NCBI RefSeq assembly: GCF_026183675.1
Contig: NZ_JAPIVK010000001.1
Coordinates: forward strand, 62,001-126,000
Direction: 5' to 3'
DNA: 64,000 nt
From: Microbulbifer halophilus
GTDB lineage: Bacteria; Pseudomonadota; Gammaproteobacteria; Pseudomonadales; Cellvibrionaceae
Shown here: in pieces, positions 44,484 through 53,506 of the stretch
How the letters are laid out: each line of letters opens with the position of its first letter
Numbering within the stretch: position 1 is the stretch's first letter
The notes under the pieces: generated by a model
The model's database searches: none
Told to the model about the DNA's origin: nothing
Seen by the model: the letters and a program-made list of their open reading frames with translations, nothing else
Program-made: the position numbers and the translations under genes

Positions 44484-46280
44484 ATGCATTTTCAACAGGC
44501 TTGCCAAAAAAGCGTGGCACTAATGCAGCGCGGAGACTTTAATGATGCCCGCGAGATTCTGAAACCACTATTGAAGAAACTACCAGAAAATTCCGACTGC
44601 TGGCAGCTACTCGCCACATGCGAAAAAAACCTGGGAAATTTTGACTCATCTCTGAATGCTTTTAAAAAATCACTCAAGTTGGCTCCCAAACAGCCCCACA
44701 CCTGGAACAACCTGGGCAATTTGTATTTACAACACAAGGAAATACAGAAAGCGGTTAGCAGCTATCGGAAGGCACTGCAATTTAACCCCGACTATGATGA
44801 CGCACGGCTTAACCTGGCACATGCGTTAGTCCGTCAAAAGATGTTTATTGATGCCCTGCGCGAATATGCGTCACTTCAAAATCGCCACCCCAATAACGGC
44901 AACATCCTAACCTGGAAAGCCGACTGCCTTCGAAAGCTAAAACGCCCCGAAGAATCTATTCATGTACTAAAGCAGGCACTAGAGCTTTCCGCAGACCCTT
45001 TTACTTCACATTTCAAACTCGGATTAGCCTACAAACAGCAAGCCAGATGGAAAGAGGCTCGCAAAGAATTTGAAGCATGCATTCGCCTAAAGCCGGAATC
45101 TATCGCCAGCCTCAGCAACCTTGCCAGCGTTACCGGATCAGAGGGAAAGATGGATGAGGCAATTAAGCTTTACCGACACTGCCTCAAACATGAACCAACC
45201 AACCCAGATCATCACAAATGGCTAAATAAGCTTCTTTGGATGTGCGACAAACCTGATTTTCTCAATTCCTACGACCTACTAGCTGATAGTATTCTTGAGA
45301 ACCCATCCCTATTGGTGGAAAAGTCTCGATTCCAGCGACTGGCAGGAAATCCAGAGCAGGCTGTATCGGCTCTCGAGAAAGCTTGCCAAAGGAGCGAGAC
45401 AAGGCCGGAAGTGCTAGTGGAACTCGCGACTAACTACAGGGATCTGGGCCGCGCTTCGCAGGCAATCCGCCTATTGGAAAAACCCGCCAGTCGCATGACG
45501 GAAACGCCAGCTCTTCAAGATGAACTGGGGAGAGCCCTATTGCAGGCTGGCGAATTTTCTCGCTGCAGCAAAGTCTATCGCAAGTTAACTATGGCACACC
45601 CCCTTAACCAGGGATATTGGTGTATGTATGCTACATCACTCCAAATGCAGGGGGATCCGATGGCAGATGCACTTCTAGACTATTCGAAACTAGTTAAGAT
45701 AGCGGACATCCCGTGTCCACCGGGTTTTGCGAGCATCGACGAATTCAACAAATCTCTCTGTGAGTGCCTGACACGACTACACAACACTGAACGAGAGCCA
45801 ATTGACCAATCTCTTTCTGGGGGCACCCAAACTCTAAACGACTTGTTTGATAGCCTTGAACCAGAAATTGGTCAACTCGCCACTAGCTTTCTCGAGATCA
45901 TCTACGAGTATCTCGTTGATCTTAAGCCTATAGCGAACCACCCATTTCTAGGTCGGCTTGGCCAAGATGTAATTTTTAATGGATCTTGGTCTGTAAATCT
46001 AAGAAGAGGCGGGAAGCATCGCAGTCATTTTCACACAGAGGGATGGATGAGTAGCGCTTATTACGTTTCCGTTCCACCGGAAGTGGAAAGTGGCGGCGAG
46101 GGCTGGATCGAATTTGGCAAACCCGAGTTTCCGGTACCTGGCAAAGAGAACCCGGACTATATCGTGAAACCACGCGAAGGTTCACTGGTGCTCTTCCCCT
46201 CCTATATGTGGCATGGCACCAGACCATTCCGATCTTCGGCGCGCAGGATGACTGTCGCCTTCGACGCTATCCCGGCTTGA
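44484..46280 (+). CDS. TPR protein with C-terminal 2OG-Fe(II) oxygenase domain
   Basis: This 598-residue soluble protein starts at ATG 44484 (GGAG upstream). Residues about 1-250 are tetratricopeptide repeats (WNNLGNLYLQHKEIQKAVSSYRKAL in outline, then ARLNLAHALV and SLSNLASVTG); further TPR-like helices reach about 390. Residues about 450-598 look like the 'putative 2OG-Fe(II) oxygenase' family: WSVNLRRGGKHRSHFHTEGW, MSSAYYVSVPPEVESGG, then GSLVLFPSYMWHGTRPF and RMTVAFD. His residues in HFHTEGW and WHGT are likely iron ligands. Such TPR-oxygenases often lie beside TonB receptors. The gene is clearly more AT-rich than its neighbours, hinting at separate ancestry. Confidence 0.88.
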   Translation: MHFQQACQKSVALMQRGDFNDAREILKPLLKKLPENSDCWQLLATCEKNLGNFDSSLNAFKKSLKLAPKQPHTWNNLGNLYLQHKEIQKAVSSYRKALQFNPDYDDARLNLAHALVRQKMFIDALREYASLQNRHPNNGNILTWKADCLRKLKRPEESIHVLKQALELSADPFTSHFKLGLAYKQQARWKEARKEFEACIRLKPESIASLSNLASVTGSEGKMDEAIKLYRHCLKHEPTNPDHHKWLNKLLWMCDKPDFLNSYDLLADSILENPSLLVEKSRFQRLAGNPEQAVSALEKACQRSETRPEVLVELATNYRDLGRASQAIRLLEKPASRMTETPALQDELGRALLQAGEFSRCSKVYRKLTMAHPLNQGYWCMYATSLQMQGDPMADALLDYSKLVKIADIPCPPGFASIDEFNKSLCECLTRLHNTEREPIDQSLSGGTQTLNDLFDSLEPEIGQLATSFLEIIYEYLVDLKPIANHPFLGRLGQDVIFNGSWSVNLRRGGKHRSHFHTEGWMSSAYYVSVPPEVESGGEGWIEFGKPEFPVPGKENPDYIVKPREGSLVLFPSYMWHGTRPFRSSARRMTVAFDAIPA

Positions 46281-46493
46281 ACGGCATCTTCTATAATCAT
46301 TGACTTCAAAGCCGGAGATAGCCACATGAGCAGGCAGGCTTATCAGTTACCATTAAATTGACTGCACTCATTGCTTAACCCCAAGATTTTTAATTAGACT
46401 AAAGAGGATCCTTACCAAGCAAGGGCAGCTGATTCGGCTTTCGAGTGCATTAATGGTTGGCTTTGCGGTAGCTGAGACCAGAGGAGTACCGCA

Positions 46494-47078
46494 ATGGACA
46501 CCCTAACCGCCTTCCTAACCCTCCTCTTCGTAATGGACCCCCTGGGCAACATCCCAGTCTTCCTGGCCGCCCTGAAAAATGTTCCCCCGCGCCGCCAGCT
46601 CTACGTCATCATGCGCGAACTGATCTTTGCCCTGATCGTGCTGCTGGTCTTCCTGTACGGCGGTCGTTTTGTACTGGCCTGGCTGGGCTTGTCTCAGGAG
46701 GCGATTCGTATCGCCGGGGCCATCATTCTGTTTCTGATCTCGATACGGATGGTCTTCCCCCAGGAGGGGGGCATCATGGGAGAGCGCCTGGAGGGAGAAC
46801 CCTTCTTTGTACCGCTGGCAGTGCCACTCGTGGCAGGTCCTTCCACCATGGCCATTCTGATGCTGATGACCAACAGTGAAGGCGAACAGTTGATGGACTG
46901 GACCCTGGCGCTGCTCGGCGCCTGGGGTGTTTCGGCCTCTATCCTGTTGGCCTCGGCGCCGCTCGCCCGGCTGCTGGGCACCCGCGGGCTGATTGCGGTG
47001 GAGCGCCTGATGGGCATGGTACTGGTAATGCTGTCCGTGCAACTGTTCCTCGATGGTGTAAAACAGAGCCTGGCCTGA
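46494..47078 (+). CDS. MarC/YhgN-family membrane protein
   Basis: This 194-residue integral membrane protein has about six helices. It shows the family motifs LLFVMDPLGNIPVFLAALK near the N-terminus, EAIRIAGAIILFLISIRM, VPLAVPLVAGPSTMAI and the C-terminal ERLMGMVLVMLSVQLFLDGV. It matches the YhgN branch (~197 residues) rather than MarC itself. MarC-family proteins were once linked to antibiotic resistance but have no proven transport substrate. It has its own terminator downstream. No functional link to the flanking receptors is visible. Confidence 0.92.
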   Translation: MDTLTAFLTLLFVMDPLGNIPVFLAALKNVPPRRQLYVIMRELIFALIVLLVFLYGGRFVLAWLGLSQEAIRIAGAIILFLISIRMVFPQEGGIMGERLEGEPFFVPLAVPLVAGPSTMAILMLMTNSEGEQLMDWTLALLGAWGVSASILLASAPLARLLGTRGLIAVERLMGMVLVMLSVQLFLDGVKQSLA

Positions 47079-47485
47079 CCACTAACCGGTGAGCGACTCC
47101 CCAGGGGTGGAGCGCTCATTTTTTAACCAGACCACCTTCCCTACTCCTCTGCATCTTCCCCCTCCCCTTTCATGAACAGCTCATTTTTTAACCAGAATAA
47201 ACGGTTAATCGATAACTTTACATTTGAAACATATATACCAATAAATAGCATTTTTTAAATTAAACTTAACTAATTTTGACCTATATGACGGATATACAGC
47301 ATTATTTGTTGTTTAAACATCAATCAATAAGAATGAATTTCAACCGCCTACTTAAGTGTAACGAGATGGCTCATTGTCATAATAGTTCCATATTTTCACT
47401 TGATGAATTAAAGTCAGCTCGCGCATTAAATGCTACAAGCTAATAAACGCATTATAAGTACCCTAAGTACATAAAAGGATGCACT
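47079..47485. other. AT-rich leader upstream of receptor 4
   Basis: After the terminator at 47091-47124 comes about 300 bp of unusually AT-rich DNA (about 47180-47470) with long A/T runs and no reliable frame. It probably contains the promoter and regulator sites of receptor 4 and contrasts sharply with the GC-rich surroundings. Confidence 0.6.
47091..47124 (+). terminator. Rho-independent terminator after the YhgN-family gene
   Basis: GAGCG...CTCC pairs with GGAG.CGCTC around a CCAGGGGT loop, followed by ATTTTTT. Confidence 0.8.
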
Positions 47486-50164
47486 ATGATCAAGACCAAG
47501 TTGAGCGTTGCTATCGCTACACTGGGCACCATGGCTGCCACCGGTGTAGCAGCTCAGAACGCAGTTCCGGGACCTGCTGTTGAAGAAGTGATCGTTACCG
47601 GTTCGCGCATTGCCCGCGATCCACTTTCCAGCACCGGCCCCATCACCATCGTCGATTCCGAAGCGATCAGCCGCTCTGGCGTTGGTACCGTTGACGAACT
47701 GCTCCGCGAACTGCCTTCCATGGGTACGCAGGGCACCAACGCCAATGACAACAACGGCGGTAACGGCCTTTCGTTCGTAGACCTGCGCAACCTCGGGTCC
47801 GCGCGCACCCTGGTGTTGGTCAACGGCCGCCGCTTTGTATCATCGAGCTCCGGTGTCAGCTCCGCGGTGGATATGAACAACATTCCGGTCGATATGATCG
47901 ACCGTATTGAAGTGCTGACGGATGGCGCATCCGCCGTATACGGTTCCGATGCGGTTGCCGGCGTGATCAACGTGGTAATGAAGAAATCGTACGACGGCGT
48001 GAAGGTCAGCGCACGTGCCGGTGCCACAGACGATGGCGGCGGTGAAAATGGCGAGCTATCCATCACCTTCGGCAACGAAGGCGCTCGCGGCGGCTTTGTC
48101 GGTAACATCACCCACAGCCAGCGCGATGAAATCAGTTTCAACGACCGCGACTGGGCCGGTCTCACCAGCGTCCTGAGCCCCACCGGCAATATTGCAACCA
48201 ACTATGGCAACTTTGCCGTGGGTGAAGACGGCAGCTTGAGTGACGGTATGGCCTCCTACGACATCGGCCAATTCATGTGGCTGTCGGGCGCCATGGAGCG
48301 TACCAGTGCAACCTTTGCCGGTGATTTCTCTATTACTGACAGAGTCGAGCTCTACGGTGAAGCCAGCTACACCGACAAAACCACCAACCAGCAGTTGGCC
48401 GCCCAGCCGATGTACCGTGCCAACGGCTTCGAACTGGACCCGGAACAGCATCTGCCGGCGGACATCCAGGCGGAACTGGAAAGTGCCTGGCAAGAAGCCT
48501 ACGACGCCTGGGTCGCAGCCGGCAGCAACATGGATGACGAGGACAACCCCTACCCGGGCGATACCTGGTCCCACGGCATCGGTGACGATGGCATTGCCGG
48601 TTTCAACAACTTCTATTCCCGCCCGGTAGCCGGCGGCCCCCGCGATTACGAGCAACAAACAGAGACCTTCCGAGGCCTGACTGGGCTGCGCGGCGATATG
48701 GCCAATGGCTGGAGTTGGGACATCTTCGCCAGCTACGGCAAGAACGAAGGCGAAAACGTCACTCGCAACTCCTACAGCAAGAGCAAGTTGGACGAAATCC
48801 TCAACGGTGAGGCGGGCATCGATCCAGTGTTCGCCGGCGGCATGAGCGAGGAAGTGATCAATCACATGCGCTATGCGGACCGGGAAGACAACGAGTACGA
48901 ACTGATCAACTACGGTGCATCCCTGACCGGCGATATCGAAGCTGTCCAGTTCCAGGGTGGCCCGCTGGGTTTCGCTACCGGTCTTGAGTACCGCGAGGAG
49001 TCCGGCGAGTTCAACCCCAGCCAGCAGACCCAGGACGGCTCCACTTTCGGCAATCAGCAGGATGCCACCGAAGGGGAATACTCGGTTACCGAAGCCTACG
49101 CCGAGTTCAACCTGCCGATCCTGTCCGGGGCTGCCTACGCCGAAGAGCTGAGCGCGGACATGGCCGTACGCTACTCCGACTTCGACACCTTCGGTGGCGA
49201 GACCACCGGCAAGCTGGGCCTGGTTTACGCACCGGTTGAAGACCTGCGCTTCCGCGCCAGTGCGTCCACCTCTTTCCGCGCACCGGGGATCTACGAGCTC
49301 TACAGCGGCACGGCACAGAGTTACGAGACACTGACCGATCCCTGCGACACCACCGACGCCAACGAAAAAGGCCAGGGTGCCAACTGCAGTATGGTAGGCG
49401 CCGGCTTCAAGCAAACCGGCACCCAGATTGCCACCAATATCGGTGGCAACCAGGAGCTGGGGCCGGAAGAGGCTGAATCCTATACCTTTGGTATGGTCTG
49501 GACTCCGACATTTGTCGAAGATCTATCCATCACCCTGGACTACTACGATATCCAGATTGAGGATGCGATCACTTCGCCGGACCTGCAGCTGATGCTGGAT
49601 GACTGCTTCCGCGAGGGTATCGAAACCGCTTGCGCATCAATCCGCCGTGGTGCCAGCGACGAGATCGTCAACCTGGAAGGTGCCAAGAGGAATATCGGCG
49701 AGATCAGCACTCGCGGTATTGATCTGGACGTCACCAACAACTACCACTTCAACGCCGGCCAACTGGCCCTGCGTCTGCAGGCGACCCGACTGCTGGAGTT
49801 CGACGAGTACAACGAGCAGACGGAGCAGACCAGCGACTGGCTGGGCTACATCAGCAACACCAGTGGTATGTATGTGAAGTGGCGCGGCCTGGCCGGTGCG
49901 ACCTGGTATGCCAGCAGCGACTGGAGCCTGGGCCTGGACGTTCGTTACCTGGGTAACGGGGAAAGTCCCGACCGTGCTATGCCCTCTCACACCTATCTGG
50001 ATCTGCACGCGGGCTGGGATGTGAACGACAGCGTTCGCGTAAGTGGCGGTATCGACAACCTGAACGATCGTGAGCCTACCGACGGTTCCGGTAACAGCGA
50101 CTGGAACAGCAGCTACGACTTCAAGGGCCGCTACGCCTGGGCTGGTGTCAGCTACCAGTTCTAA
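47486..50164 (+). CDS. TonB-dependent receptor 4
   Basis: This 892-residue receptor starts at ATG 47486 (AAGGA upstream). The signal peptide ends TGVAAQ and the TonB box is VEEVIVTGSRIAR. The plug carries VDLRNLGSARTLVLVNGRRFV and VLTDGASAVYGSDAVAGVINVV, and the barrel ends YAWAGVSYQF with C-terminal Phe. It is the same receptor type as receptors 2 and 3 and shares the loop pattern near the end of the barrel (DDCFREGIETACASI). It is monocistronic, with a strong terminator behind it and an AT-rich leader ahead, so it is probably regulated apart from receptors 1-3. Substrate unknown. Confidence 0.92.
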   Translation: MIKTKLSVAIATLGTMAATGVAAQNAVPGPAVEEVIVTGSRIARDPLSSTGPITIVDSEAISRSGVGTVDELLRELPSMGTQGTNANDNNGGNGLSFVDLRNLGSARTLVLVNGRRFVSSSSGVSSAVDMNNIPVDMIDRIEVLTDGASAVYGSDAVAGVINVVMKKSYDGVKVSARAGATDDGGGENGELSITFGNEGARGGFVGNITHSQRDEISFNDRDWAGLTSVLSPTGNIATNYGNFAVGEDGSLSDGMASYDIGQFMWLSGAMERTSATFAGDFSITDRVELYGEASYTDKTTNQQLAAQPMYRANGFELDPEQHLPADIQAELESAWQEAYDAWVAAGSNMDDEDNPYPGDTWSHGIGDDGIAGFNNFYSRPVAGGPRDYEQQTETFRGLTGLRGDMANGWSWDIFASYGKNEGENVTRNSYSKSKLDEILNGEAGIDPVFAGGMSEEVINHMRYADREDNEYELINYGASLTGDIEAVQFQGGPLGFATGLEYREESGEFNPSQQTQDGSTFGNQQDATEGEYSVTEAYAEFNLPILSGAAYAEELSADMAVRYSDFDTFGGETTGKLGLVYAPVEDLRFRASASTSFRAPGIYELYSGTAQSYETLTDPCDTTDANEKGQGANCSMVGAGFKQTGTQIATNIGGNQELGPEEAESYTFGMVWTPTFVEDLSITLDYYDIQIEDAITSPDLQLMLDDCFREGIETACASIRRGASDEIVNLEGAKRNIGEISTRGIDLDVTNNYHFNAGQLALRLQATRLLEFDEYNEQTEQTSDWLGYISNTSGMYVKWRGLAGATWYASSDWSLGLDVRYLGNGESPDRAMPSHTYLDLHAGWDVNDSVRVSGGIDNLNDREPTDGSGNSDWNSSYDFKGRYAWAGVSYQF

Positions 50165-50188
50165 GTAGCGACTCCACCAGTCGTATAG

Positions 50189-50218
50189 AAAAAGGGGCGC
50201 CGAGGCGCCCCTTTTTTT
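50189..50218 (+). terminator. Rho-independent terminator after receptor 4
   Basis: The stem AAAAAGGGGCGCC / GGCGCCCCTTTTT with a short GA loop has T-runs on both strands, so it could act in both directions. Confidence 0.93.
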
Positions 50219-50294
50219 GTGTTTGAAAGTCGACTGCACGACAGGCTCCTACATCCACAACAGACCTCTGTACAGAGCCTGCCCCGCAAGCAAT

Positions 50295-51422
50295 TTACCG
50301 CCCCTCACGCTTCAGATAGTCCAGCTTGCGCATATAGGCATTCCGGGTGGCCGGGTTGTCGATGAGGGAAAAGGCTTCCAGAAAGCTCTTGTGGGACTTT
50401 TCCATTTTGCCCAGGCGGTAGCTGGTCAGGCCCATCAGGAAGTGGAAGCGGTGATCCTCCTCGTAGCGTCGCAGCGCCCGGCGCAACTCCGTGCGGGCCT
50501 GTCGGTAGTCGCCCTGTTCGTAGGCGTCGCGCGCCCGGTAGTAGAGGTGGTAGGGATTGTGCCGGCGATGGTAGCGCGCCTTTTTGGCGTAGCGGTCGGC
50601 CAGTTGAATGCGGCCGCTGTTGCGGTAGAGGCGTTCGAGGTTGCTGATCGCCAGCAGGTGACCCGGTTGCAATTGCAGGGCCCGCAGATAGCTCTGTTCT
50701 GCCTGGTTCTCGTGGCCGAAGCGGCTGTATAGCGCCCCCAGGTTGGACCAGAGATCACTGTCGCCGGGATTCAGCTGCAGCGCCTTGCGCAGGTACAGGA
50801 ATGCCTGCTCGCGCCGATCCCGCTGCATCAATTCCATGCCGCGATTGCTGTAGTACTGGGCGAAAGCGGCGCTGTCGGACAGTTTGCGCTGGTCGTAGAC
50901 GGGATCGTAGGCGGCCAGGTCGAAATCCACCACGCGGCGGCCGCGCCGGCCCCTGGAAACCATGTTGATATGGCGGTAGATCACCAGGGTCTGCGCCTCG
51001 TCGTGACTCCACACGGGGGGCACTTCCACCTCATTGAAGTGGGCTTCGGCGCCCAGCGCCCGCGCCATGGCCACCATCATCAGGGTAAAGGCCATGCAGT
51101 TACCCCGCTGCTGTTGGTAGGTTTCCGCCGCCGTCAGGGTGCTGTCCGCATCGTACTCGACAGCGAATTCCCCCTCCTCGAACGCCCGGATCAGTGCCGT
51201 CAGCCGCTGTCGTGGCGGGCTGTCCGGTGCGATGCTGGCGAGATAGGCGCGGATCTCCGGCGTAAGGGACAACAGCCGGTCCTCGGGCAGCCGCCCGGGA
51301 TCCAGGGGTCGGCCGAGAATCACCTCGCCGCTCAGGGCACTGCGGGTGTCGACCGGATGGTCGGGCACCGGCGCACAGGCGGACAGCAGCAGGATTGGCG
51401 CGAGAATGAATGGGGCCTTCAT
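50295..51422 (-). CDS. Lipoprotein with transglutaminase-like and TPR domains
   Basis: This 375-residue protein has a lipoprotein signal peptide (FILAPILLLSAC, Cys16). Residues about 75-190 resemble a transglutaminase-like fold: LTAAETYQQQRGNCMAFTLMMVAMARALG, with Cys in the position of the catalytic nucleophile, and VIYRHINMV with a His. Residues about 190-350 are TPR repeats (LYLRKALQLNPGDSDLWSNLG in outline, SYLRALQLQPGHLLAISNLERLY, ARTELRRALRRYEEDHRFHFLMG). It is probably anchored in the envelope. The family is frequent in gammaproteobacteria but unnamed. It is convergent with receptor 4, sharing the terminator region. Confidence 0.85.
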   Translation of the reverse strand: MKAPFILAPILLLSACAPVPDHPVDTRSALSGEVILGRPLDPGRLPEDRLLSLTPEIRAYLASIAPDSPPRQRLTALIRAFEEGEFAVEYDADSTLTAAETYQQQRGNCMAFTLMMVAMARALGAEAHFNEVEVPPVWSHDEAQTLVIYRHINMVSRGRRGRRVVDFDLAAYDPVYDQRKLSDSAAFAQYYSNRGMELMQRDRREQAFLYLRKALQLNPGDSDLWSNLGALYSRFGHENQAEQSYLRALQLQPGHLLAISNLERLYRNSGRIQLADRYAKKARYHRRHNPYHLYYRARDAYEQGDYRQARTELRRALRRYEEDHRFHFLMGLTSYRLGKMEKSHKSFLEAFSLIDNPATRNAYMRKLDYLKREGR

Positions 51423-51761
51423 CGTTATTATCCCCTGTTGATAGCTATCCCTGCAGGATTTATCACTAAATGATGCCCCTGAAAATACCCTCGGGGCAAA
51501 TTACACGGTTTCATTTGTAACGAGTCGCCTGCTTATCGTACAACTGTTACACTCCGGGGCACGAATTGGGAAGCTTCGGACGCCACCAATTGGCCGATCC
51601 GGCCCGCGCCGACGGGGCTTCCACGGCACAGAACAGGGATCCTCTGTGCTCTCTGGTGCGCGCAAAGGGCCCACCGGGCCTATGCTGGCACTGATCCGCC
51701 GGAGCACTTCCGATAAAGAAGGTATGCTCGATTAAAGCTATAACAACTGGAACTTCAGCTT
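51423..51761. other. Divergent promoter region, lipoprotein/POT transporter
   Basis: About 340 bp separate the divergent lipoprotein and transporter genes and must hold both promoters. Visible structure: GCACAGA...TCTGTGC hairpin (51626-51649) and GCCCC...GGGGC (about 51474-51499). I see no credible small gene or known riboswitch. Confidence 0.5.
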
Positions 51762-53294
51762 ATGTCGTCGAATACACACCAGAATAGCGCCGGCTTCTTC
51801 GGCCATCCGAAAGGTCTTTCGACCCTGTTCTTCACTGAAATGTGGGAGCGCATGAGTTACTACGGCATGCGCGCCCTGCTCGTACTCTTCATGACCGCAA
51901 GTCTGCAGGAGGAAGGCCTGGCCTTTACCGTGGCCGCAGCGACCGCCGTCTACGGCCTCTACACCGGCGCGGTCTACTTCCTGGGCCTGCCCGGTGGCTG
52001 GATTGCCGATCGCCTGCTGGGGGGACAGCGTACCATCTGGTACGGCGGTATCGTCATCATGTGCGGCCATATCGTGCTGGCGATTCCCAACGACAGCACC
52101 TTCTTTATCGGCCTGATCCTGGTTGCCTCGGGCACCGGCCTGCTGAAACCCAATATCAGCGCCCTGGTGGGCCAGCTCTACCGCCATGACGACGTGCGCC
52201 GCGATTCCGGCTACGCCATCTACTACATGGGCATCAACATCGGCTCCCTGATCGGCTATGCCGTCTGCGGCTACTTCGGCGAGAGCATCGGCTGGCACTG
52301 GGGCTTTGGCGCCGCGGCCGTGGGCATGGCGGTGGGCCTGATCCAGTACCGCATGACCATCGGCAACCTGGGCGACGCCAGCCTGAAGCCGGTGAGTCCG
52401 CTGAGCCCCGCGGGCATGCGCAACGCCTGGCGCACAATCGGCGCCATTGTCGCGGCCGTGGCGGTGATCACCGGCCTGTCGCTGAGTGGAGTCATCACCG
52501 TCAATCCGGTGGCCGTGGCCGAGTATGTGGCCATCGCCTTTACCATCATCTTCTTCCTCTATTTCGGCTTCGTCTACTTCGGCGGCAAGCTGGACGACGC
52601 GGAGAAGAAGAAGATGTGGGCGCTGTTCCTGGTTTGTCTCGCCTCGGCCTGTTTCTGGTCCGGCTTCGAGCAGGCCGGCTCCTCCCTGAACCTGTTCGGT
52701 CGCGACTACACCGATCGCCTGATCGGGACCTTCGAGCTGCCGGCCTCCTGGTTCCAGAGCGCCAACGCCTTCTTCATCATCCTCCTGTCGCCCTTCTTCG
52801 CCGCCCTGTGGATCAATCTGGGCAAGCGCATGATCACGCCTTCCTACAGCATGAAGTGTGCCGTGGGCCTGATCATCATGGCGTCCGGCTTTATCGTCAT
52901 GTTCTTTGCCGCCCAGTACGCCGCCGGCGGCCTGAAAGTGGCGCCCTACTGGCTGGTGGCCACTTACTTCCTGCACACGGTAGGCGAGCTGTGCCTGAGC
53001 CCGGTGGCGCTGAGCGCGGTGAGCAAACTGGCCCCGCGCCGCTTTGCCGGGCAGATGATGGGTGTGTTCGTACTCACCTATTCCATCGGCAACATCATCG
53101 CCGGCCTGCTGGCGGGCAACTTCGACCCGAGCAACGTCGAGGAACTGCCGACCCTCTACCTGCAGATCGCCCTGTTCAGCATCGGTATCGGCATCATCAT
53201 CGCGCTGATCAGCCTGAAGGCGAAACGCTGGGAGGGACTGGAGCCGCCCAGAGAGACTGACGTGAAGGCGGACGCGGAGGCGAAGACTGCCTGA
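51762..53294 (+). CDS. POT-family proton-dependent oligopeptide transporter, second copy
   Basis: This 510-residue peptide:proton symporter is a paralogue of the one at 22229. Seen: HPKGLSTLFFTEMWERMSYYG, GGWIADRLLGGQRT, GTGLLKPNISALVGQLYRHDD, YYMGINIGSLIGY, and later FWSGFEQAGSSLNLFGRDYTDR and LCLSPVALSAVSKLAPRR, all PTR2 landmarks. About 14 membrane helices are expected. Two POT transporters plus the many TonB receptors suggest peptide use as a nutrient source. A strong terminator follows the gene. Confidence 0.93.
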   Translation: MSSNTHQNSAGFFGHPKGLSTLFFTEMWERMSYYGMRALLVLFMTASLQEEGLAFTVAAATAVYGLYTGAVYFLGLPGGWIADRLLGGQRTIWYGGIVIMCGHIVLAIPNDSTFFIGLILVASGTGLLKPNISALVGQLYRHDDVRRDSGYAIYYMGINIGSLIGYAVCGYFGESIGWHWGFGAAAVGMAVGLIQYRMTIGNLGDASLKPVSPLSPAGMRNAWRTIGAIVAAVAVITGLSLSGVITVNPVAVAEYVAIAFTIIFFLYFGFVYFGGKLDDAEKKKMWALFLVCLASACFWSGFEQAGSSLNLFGRDYTDRLIGTFELPASWFQSANAFFIILLSPFFAALWINLGKRMITPSYSMKCAVGLIIMASGFIVMFFAAQYAAGGLKVAPYWLVATYFLHTVGELCLSPVALSAVSKLAPRRFAGQMMGVFVLTYSIGNIIAGLLAGNFDPSNVEELPTLYLQIALFSIGIGIIIALISLKAKRWEGLEPPRETDVKADAEAKTA

Positions 53295-53328
53295 TAACGG
53301 CTTGTGACGCGCCTGCGGGTGCGGTATA

Positions 53329-53365
53329 GAAAAGGCCGCCGGGGTGACCCGGCGGCCTTTTTTTG
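53329..53365 (+). terminator. Rho-independent terminator after second POT gene
   Basis: The stem AAAGGCCGCCGGG / CCCGGCGGCCTTT around a short GTGA loop is followed by TTTT, about 35 bp after the stop codon. Confidence 0.93.
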
Positions 53366-53407
53366 TGGAATGGAGACGAGATTCGGGTTGAAGTGCCACG
53401 ATCCGAG

Positions 53408-53447
53408 CCCTCTCCCCCGGCCCCTCTCCCGGAGGGAGAGGGGAGCT
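53408..53447. repeat. CCCCTCTCCC palindromic repeat
   Basis: CCCTCTCCCCCGGCCCCTCT followed by CCCGGAGGGAGAGGGG. Third copy of the CT/GA-rich family, between the POT terminator and the TauE gene. Confidence 0.7.
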
Positions 53448-53467
53448 GTGCTTTCAGGGCAGGAGTC

Positions 53468-53488
53468 GTAGGATGCGCCGTGCGCACC
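53468..53488. repeat. Dispersed palindrome, GTAGGGTGCGCC family
   Basis: GTAGGATGCGCCGTGCGCAC is one base different from the copies at 11045 and 62052. It sits immediately downstream of the TauE stop codon. Confidence 0.75.
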
Positions 53489-53506
53489 GCCGTCCGGGTC
53501 CCCAAA

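Noticed and set aside
51423-51761. Riboswitch in the leader of the second POT gene
   Set aside because: The region contains GC-rich hairpins, but I could not match any known riboswitch core or find a terminator/anti-terminator pair.
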